A stretch of DNA of 18,174 bases from Ruminococcaceae bacterium UBA7101 (GTDB lineage Bacteria > Bacillota > Clostridia > Oscillospirales > Acutalibacteraceae): NCBI GenBank assembly GCA_002493325.1, contig DKYL01000051.1:632-18805 (forward strand). The letters run 5' to 3'. Below, piece after piece: positions 14,710-18,174 of the stretch (positions within the stretch are counted from its first letter, which is position 1; the number at the start of each line of letters is the position of its first letter). The notes below the pieces were generated by a model. It made no database searches. It saw only the letters and a list, made by a program, of their open reading frames with translations, and had not been told where the DNA came from. The position numbers and the translations under genes were made by a program.

Positions 14710-14724
14710 TTCAATTTTTTTGAA
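14710..14724. promoter_or_regulatory. Operator O2
   Basis: TTCAA-TTTTT-TTGAA has the same half-sites and same 5-base spacer as O1. It lies just upstream of the -35 of the leftward promoter and 20 bases from the rightward promoter. Its right half and the left half of O3 share an exact 11-mer, TTGAACTTTTC (14720-14730 and 14744-14754). Confidence 0.65.
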
Positions 14725-14742
14725 CTTTTCATCCATTTTAAC

Positions 14743-14760
14743 CTTGAACTTTTCTTCAAA
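14743..14760. promoter_or_regulatory. Operator O3, overlapping repressor promoter
   Basis: CTTGAA-CTTTTC-TTCAAA has inverted half-sites like O1 and O2 but in the opposite order. It covers the -35 hexamer of the repressor gene, so binding here would give autoregulation or Cro control. Less certain than O1 because spacing and order differ. Confidence 0.5.
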
Positions 14761-14772
14761 GTATGCTATTAT
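14744..14772 (+). promoter_or_regulatory. Repressor promoter
   Basis: TTGAAC (14744-14749), 17 bases, TATTAT (14767-14772), with TGC directly before the -10 (extended -10). It drives the HTH repressor, whose ATG is 20 bases downstream. Its -35 overlaps O3. Confidence 0.78.
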
Positions 14773-14792
14773 GAATTTGCGAGGTGATAGAT

Positions 14793-15176
14793 ATGAAACC
14801 TTACAATACAGCCATAAGGCTAAAACAAATTATGACAGACCAAAACATTAAACAAGTAGATATACTTAATATGTGCAAACCATTTTGCAACAAGTATAAT
14901 GTCAAATTAGGCAAAAATGATTTAAGTCAATACGTTAACGGCAAAGTTGAACCGGGGCAAGAAAAATTGGACGTTCTTGCAGAAGCATTGAATGTATCAG
15001 AGGCTTGGCTGATGGGATATGATGTTCCTATGGATAGAACATTTAACGCTAAGCCTATCGATAACGATAGGCTCAACGAATTTGTAAAGCTGTGCTCTGA
15101 GCTTAGTGATGATGAGTTGGATATAATAGAAACTCTGATTGACTCACTGCTCAGCAAGCACGATAAAGAGGATTAA
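14793..15176 (+). CDS. Phage CI-type HTH repressor without peptidase domain
   Basis: This protein of 127 residues starts at ATG 14793, with GAGGTG 6-8 bases upstream (the GTG at 14784 overlaps that site and is unlikely). Residues 5-75 are an HTH_XRE-type domain (RLKQIMTDQNIKQVDILNMC, then KNDLSQYVNGKVEPGQEKLDVLAEALNVSEAWLMG). The C-terminal 45 residues are acidic and end in a helix, ELSDDELDIIETLIDSLLSK, probably for dimerisation. There is no S24/LexA-like cleavage site or Ser-Lys dyad, and the protein is far too short for one, so RecA-driven self-cleavage is excluded. It should maintain lysogeny by binding O1-O3. Its 3' end overlaps by four bases the end of a convergent LexA-controlled ORF. 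Confidence 0.87.
   Translation: MKPYNTAIRLKQIMTDQNIKQVDILNMCKPFCNKYNVKLGKNDLSQYVNGKVEPGQEKLDVLAEALNVSEAWLMGYDVPMDRTFNAKPIDNDRLNEFVKLCSELSDDELDIIETLIDSLLSKHDKED
15052..15073. repeat. Perfect inverted repeat inside the repressor gene
   Basis: AGCCTATCG and CGATAGGCT form an exact nine-base stem around ATAA. It contains TATCGATAAC, a 10-mer also present in the palindromic gap at 14102-14111. In RNA of either strand it would make a stable hairpin. Confidence 0.55.
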
Positions 15177-15301
15177 CGCTTTTTTATTTCCTTAATCCTG
15201 TCTATCACCTGCTGCTGTTCTTCGGGTGATAGCTGCAAAAACTTATGTATCAGTATTACTTTATCCTTTTGCTTTTGAATGCTTGTTTTGCATTTCATCA
15301 T
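15173..15301 (-). CDS. LexA-controlled 42-residue micro-ORF, candidate antirepressor
   Basis: ATG at 15301 has AAAGGAG 8 bases upstream, and the product (MMKCKTSIQKQKDKVILIH, then a KFLQLSPEEQQQVIDRIKEI helix and KKR) is basic with a C-terminal amphipathic helix. The longer frame to 15376 crosses promoter and operator and has no ribosome binding site. The promoter (TGGACA, 17 bases, TATAAA) carries a LexA box over the start point. The gene is convergent with the repressor gene and overlaps its stop by four bases, so its transcript, if not terminated, is antisense to the repressor mRNA. I recognise no family. The LS-x-E/D-E pattern of its helix resembles the repressor's C-terminus. Role in induction is inferred from this arrangement. 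Confidence 0.68.
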   Translation of the reverse strand: MMKCKTSIQKQKDKVILIHKFLQLSPEEQQQVIDRIKEIKKR

Positions 15302-15323
15302 GTTAATCACTCCTTTTAGTGCA

Positions 15324-15337
15324 CGAACGCACGTTCT
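15324..15337. promoter_or_regulatory. LexA (SOS) box
   Basis: CGAACGCACGTTCT matches 13 of 14 positions of the Bacillus-type LexA box CGAACRNRYGTTYC. It is placed over the expected start point of the promoter for the 42-residue ORF, the usual place for LexA repression. Confidence 0.8.
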
Positions 15338-15344
15338 ATATATA

Positions 15345-15373
15345 TTTATAACACAAATTTTTCCAATTGTCCA
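15345..15373 (-). promoter_or_regulatory. Promoter of the LexA-controlled micro-ORF
   Basis: On the minus strand TGGACA (15373-15368), 17 bases, then TATAAA (15350-15345): five of six matches in each hexamer. The start point would be near 15338, at the edge of the LexA box. A second, weaker reading is TTGGAA, 18 bases, TATATA. Confidence 0.7.
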
Positions 15374-15427
15374 CATTTTTATAAGTACTGTGTCAAAAAT
15401 GGGACAGTAATCAATTTTTTTAAAAAA

Positions 15428-15456
15428 TTTACATTTTTTGTGTTTTCATATATATA
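15428..15456 (+). promoter_or_regulatory. Candidate promoter for mini-ORF and PH-domain gene
   Basis: TTTACA (15428-15433), 17 bases, then TATATA (15451-15456). A start point near 15463 would place the ribosome binding site of the mini-ORF about ten bases into the transcript, and the PH-domain gene about 170 bases downstream. Confidence 0.5.
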
Positions 15457-15484
15457 GTTACTAAAAAGTGGAAAGGTGACACAA

Positions 15485-15517
15485 ATGTCTCATATATGGG
15501 ACAACTATATAATTTGA
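15485..15517 (+). CDS. Ten-codon mini-ORF, possible leader peptide
   Basis: ATG at 15485 follows AAAGGTG with a six-base gap and reads MSHIWDNYII before TGA. It could be a leader peptide, a remnant of an interrupted gene, or chance. Its DNA is also most of the imperfect palindrome TGTCTCATA/TATGGGACA, so the sequence may instead be a protein-binding site. Confidence 0.25.
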   Translation: MSHIWDNYII

Positions 15518-15533
15518 AATAAATTACAGGATT

Positions 15534-15590
15534 GACAGCTATAAGCATACTATTTTCATAATATCACCAACAACATATCCTTATGCTGTC
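15534..15590 (+). repeat. Long-range inverted repeat upstream of PH-domain gene
   Basis: GACAGC-T-ATAAG at 15534-15545 and CTTAT-GCTGTC at 15580-15590 can pair over 11 bases with one bulged T, enclosing about 34 bases. It ends 45 bases before the PH-domain start codon. It may form a 5' leader structure; no riboswitch family is recognised. Confidence 0.4.
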
Positions 15591-15635
15591 GGTTTGAATA
15601 TTAAACATAATAATTAAAATATGAGGAGAATTAAA

Positions 15636-16013
15636 ATGATTGATTTCAAAAATGCAAGCTATTTAAAAATGAGATTGGTTGACAACAGCCAGTTCGCCGG
15701 AGTAATCACGCCTATGCTGATTCAGGATGAACAGATCATATCAACATATAAAACTGTTCGTGATGGTGTTGTATTCACCAATAAAAGAATTATAGCAATT
15801 AATGTGCAGGGGTTAACCGACACAAAGAAAGATTTTACATCATTGCCTTATAGCAAAATATCAGCTTATTCCGTAGAAACTGCCGGTACTCTTGATTTAG
15901 ACAGTGAGCTTGAAATGTGGTTTTCGGGTTTAGGCAAAGTAAAATTTGAATTCAAGAGCAATGCAAACGTATCTGAAATATGCAGAATTATTTCTACTTA
16001 TGCATTACAGTAA
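15636..16013 (+). CDS. Small bacterial PH-domain protein
   Basis: A protein of 125 residues starting MIDFKNASYLKMRL. I choose ATG 15636, with GAGGAG 7 bases upstream; the ATG at 15621 contains that site. The core KTVRDGVVFTNKRIIAINVQG, then KKDFTSLPYSKISAYSVETAG and LDSELEMWFSGLGKVKFEF, is the bacterial PH domain family (bPH, PF08000 type), with the G-V-x-F-T-x-K-R-I-I strand pair and final helix. These are widely distributed soluble single-domain proteins of unknown role, some linked with envelope stress. It is on the opposite strand from the prophage and is followed by the terminator shared with leuS, so it is probably a host gene. Confidence 0.85.
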   Translation: MIDFKNASYLKMRLVDNSQFAGVITPMLIQDEQIISTYKTVRDGVVFTNKRIIAINVQGLTDTKKDFTSLPYSKISAYSVETAGTLDLDSELEMWFSGLGKVKFEFKSNANVSEICRIISTYALQ

Positions 16014-16099
16014 TTATATTTTCTTGAGAATATAAAGAGCTGTCAGCTATGCCAATTTATCATAGATTGACAAAATAAATTATGTCAAAACCATATAAG

Positions 16100-16147
16100 A
16101 AAATCCCCCTGAAGCCACAAAACACAGCGGTTTCAGGGGGATTTTTG
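16100..16147. terminator. Strong bidirectional terminator between PH-domain gene and leuS
   Basis: AAATCCCCCTGAAGCC and GGTTTCAGGGGGATTT form a long GC-rich stem (one G-T pair) around a loop of about 15 bases. T-rich runs follow on both strands (ATTTTTG on plus, TTTTCTTAT on minus). It serves the two convergent genes. Confidence 0.9.
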
Positions 16148-16235
16148 TCAGAATTAATATGATTTGCAGTATAACTGTTAAATAATTAAAATTCAACTAA
16201 AATTGCAAAGATACACATTTATTATTCAAAATCAA

Positions 16236-18174
16236 TCAGACTGCAACGATATTAACAAGCTTGCCGGGAACATAGATTTCCTTTTTAATGGTTTTGCCTG
16301 CAATCGCTTCGGCAATTCTTTCATCCTGCTTAGCAAGAGCAATCGCATCTTTCTTTGAAATATCAACAGGAACAACAATTCTTGATCTTACCTTGCCCAT
16401 AATCTGGAGTGCAATTTCAACAGAATTTTCCTTTGTCTTTTCTTCGTCAAAGGTCGGCCACTGTGCTTCGTTAACCATTCCGCCGAAATCCATTACCTGC
16501 CACATTTCCTCTGTAACGTGGGGAGCAAACGGGTTAAGGAGAATTGTGAGTGCTTTAAGCTCAGCCTTATTGACACCCTTTGCATACATTTCATTAATCA
16601 GGCTCATCATAGCGGCAATAGCTGTGTTGCACTTAAGGTTATCAATATCCTCAGTAACCTTTTTGATTGTCTTGTGCATCATGGCTTCAAGGTCAGCAGA
16701 ATATTCATCGCCGTCCTTAACAATTTCCTGTAAGTTCCAGTAACGCTCAAGGAATCTCTTACAGCCCTTGATTGAATCGCTGTTCCATGGAGCAGCCTTT
16801 TCAAAGTCACCGATGAACATTTCATAAAGACGCATTGTGTCTGCACCATACTGATCAACAATATCATCAGGGTTAACAACATTACCTCTTGATTTGGACA
16901 TTTTCTCGCCGTTCTCACCCAAAATCATACCGTGTGAGGTACGCTTTGCATAAGGCTCTTTGGTAGGAACAACACCGATGTCATAAAGGAATTTATGCCA
17001 GAAGCGTGAGTAAAGTAAATGGAGTGTTGTATGCTCCATACCGCCGTTATACCAGTCAACAGGACCCCAGTATTTAACTGCCTCAGGAGAAACAAGCGCA
17101 TTATCATTATGCGGATCCATATATCTTAAGAAATACCAGGAGGAGCCAGCCCACTGCGGCATTGTATCGGTTTCTCTCTTAGCAGGCTTGCCGCAGCAAG
17201 GACAGGTCGTATTTACCCAATCGGTAATCTTAGCAAGCGGTGATTCGCCTGTATCGGTCGGCTCATAGCTGTCAACCATAGGGAGTCTTAAAGGCAGTTC
17301 ACTTTCAGGAACAGGAACATAACCGCAATCGTCACACTTAACAATTGGGATAGGCTCGCCCCAGTATCTCTGACGTGAGAATACCCAGTCACGAAGCTTA
17401 AAGTTAACCTTCTGATGACCCTTGCCTTCCTTTGTCAGCCACTCGGTAATAGCAGCCTTAGCTTCCTCAACAGTCATGCCTGTCAGGAATGATGAGTTCA
17501 CAAGCTTGCCTGTATAACAGTCAGTGAACGGCTCATTCTCCACACCGACCTTTGAGCCTGCAACAACCTCGATAATCGGCAAATCGAATTTCTTTGCAAA
17601 CTCCCAGTCACGGGTATCGTGAGCAGGCACAGCCATAATTGCACCTGTACCGTATGAGGTCAGAACATAGTCTGAAATGAAAATCGGAATTTCAGTATCA
17701 TTAACAGGGTTGATACCCATAACGCCCTCAAGCTTAACGCCTGTCTTATCCTTGTTGAGCTCTGTACGTTCAAAGTCACTCTTGCGTGCAGCCTCCTGCT
17801 GATATGCACGCACTGCATCCAGATTTGTGAGCTGATCAGCCCAATTTTCAATCAGTGGGTGCTCAGGTGAAATAACCATATATGTAGCACCGAAAAGCGT
17901 ATCCGGACGGGTTGTGTAAACAGTAAGTGTATCACCGAGTGTTGTGCCGAAATCAACCTCAGCACCTGTTGAGCGTCCAATCCAGTTTTTCTGCTGAACC
18001 TTAACTCTGTCAATGAAATCAAGATCATCAAGGTCACTTACAAGACGGTCGGCATACTCAGTGATTTTGAGCATCCACTGGCTCTGATTCTTTCTGATAA
18101 CCTCACTGCCGCAGCGCTCACAAACACCGTTGACAACCTCTTCATTCGCAAGCACACACTTACAGGAGGTACAC
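16236..18174 (-). CDS. leuS: Leucyl-tRNA synthetase, N-terminus cut by window edge
   Basis: This enzyme attaches leucine to tRNA-Leu in the cytoplasm. The frame is open to the right edge, so about 160 N-terminal residues, including the HIGH motif, are outside. Seen in order: zinc-ribbon-like CTSCKC...CERCG; the CP1 editing domain with TTRPDTLFGATYMV and GTGAIMAVPAHDTRDWEFA (T-rich and catalytic D regions); a second Cys cluster (KCDDCGYVP, then CPCCGK); GGMEHTTLHLLYSRFWHKFLYD; the KMSKS loop in ENGEKMSKSRGNVVNP; the helical anticodon-binding domain; and the C-terminal GKTIKKEIYVPGKLVNIVAV that contacts the tRNA. No frameshift or missing catalytic residue in the visible part. It is a core host gene and marks the chromosomal flank. 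Confidence 0.96.
   Translation of the reverse strand, partial: CTSCKCVLANEEVVNGVCERCGSEVIRKNQSQWMLKITEYADRLVSDLDDLDFIDRVKVQQKNWIGRSTGAEVDFGTTLGDTLTVYTTRPDTLFGATYMVISPEHPLIENWADQLTNLDAVRAYQQEAARKSDFERTELNKDKTGVKLEGVMGINPVNDTEIPIFISDYVLTSYGTGAIMAVPAHDTRDWEFAKKFDLPIIEVVAGSKVGVENEPFTDCYTGKLVNSSFLTGMTVEEAKAAITEWLTKEGKGHQKVNFKLRDWVFSRQRYWGEPIPIVKCDDCGYVPVPESELPLRLPMVDSYEPTDTGESPLAKITDWVNTTCPCCGKPAKRETDTMPQWAGSSWYFLRYMDPHNDNALVSPEAVKYWGPVDWYNGGMEHTTLHLLYSRFWHKFLYDIGVVPTKEPYAKRTSHGMILGENGEKMSKSRGNVVNPDDIVDQYGADTMRLYEMFIGDFEKAAPWNSDSIKGCKRFLERYWNLQEIVKDGDEYSADLEAMMHKTIKKVTEDIDNLKCNTAIAAMMSLINEMYAKGVNKAELKALTILLNPFAPHVTEEMWQVMDFGGMVNEAQWPTFDEEKTKENSVEIALQIMGKVRSRIVVPVDISKKDAIALAKQDERIAEAIAGKTIKKEIYVPGKLVNIVAV

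Larger units (their letters stand above)
15302..15635. other. Intergenic stretch between prophage switch and PH-domain gene
   Basis: These 334 bases hold no conventional gene. They contain the LexA-controlled leftward promoter (15324-15373), a plus-strand promoter (15428-15456), a ten-codon mini-ORF with a good ribosome binding site (15485-15517), two elements sharing ATGGGACA (15391-15406, 15486-15503) and a long-range inverted repeat (15534-15590). The border between prophage and host most likely lies here, but I cannot identify an attachment core from one side. Confidence 0.6.

Noticed and set aside
15302..15376. 25 extra N-terminal residues for the LexA-controlled ORF
   Set aside because: That stretch contains the promoter and the LexA box, so it is not in the transcript.
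15302..15635. Phage attachment site
   Set aside because: The other end of the prophage is outside the window, no tRNA gene is present, and no duplicated core can be tested.
16288..16743. 151-codon open frame on the plus strand opposite leuS
   Set aside because: leuS is unmistakable on the minus strand and the opposite frame shows no protein-like features or ribosome binding site.
1..18174. tRNA genes, insertion sequences or toxin-antitoxin pairs
   Set aside because: I looked for cloverleaf-like stems, transposase motifs and typical paired small ORFs and saw none that I could support.

Overview
The window shows one edge of an integrated tailed phage (siphovirus type, long non-contractile tail) next to bacterial housekeeping DNA. 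Strong AGGAGG-type ribosome binding sites, moderate-to-low GC, a Gram-positive-type LexA box, a bacterial LeuRS and a DnaD-like replisome organiser point to a Firmicute. A gut Clostridia/Ruminococcus-like host is my guess from overall flavour, not something the sequence proves. No 16S or other taxonomic marker is present.

Layout, right to left (most genes are on the minus strand). 18174-16236 is the C-terminal part of leuS, running off the right edge. A strong bidirectional terminator (16100-16147) separates it from a convergent plus-strand gene for a small bacterial PH-domain protein (15636-16013), probably host. 15302-15635 holds no conventional gene, but it contains a plus-strand promoter, a 10-codon mini-ORF and inverted repeats. 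14417-15301 is the lysogeny switch: a plus-strand HTH repressor without a peptidase domain, a divergent Cro-like DUF739 protein, at least three operator palindromes between them, and a 42-residue minus-strand ORF with a LexA box on its promoter that runs convergently into the repressor gene. 14330-12578 is a very short early region: a small membrane protein, a strongly acidic protein, a DnaD-like replication protein and a sigma-region-4-like late activator.

12446-1 is the late operon in standard order: small and large terminase, portal, scaffold, P22-type major capsid protein, a 46-residue protein, head-tail connector, head closure, HK97-gp10-like protein, tail terminator, major tail protein, tail assembly chaperone with a +1-frame extension, tape measure, DUF6711-like tail protein, and a hub-like tail protein cut by the left edge. 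Terminator-like hairpins lie before the small terminase gene, between portal and scaffold, after the capsid block and after the major tail protein gene. They could set relative expression.

The most interesting part is the switch. The repressor lacks the self-cleaving domain that normally couples prophages to DNA damage. Instead an SOS-type operator sits on a micro-ORF whose transcript would run antisense to the repressor gene and whose product resembles the repressor's C-terminal helix. No integrase, holin, lysin, helicase loader or recombination gene is visible; these would have to lie left of the window or be missing.
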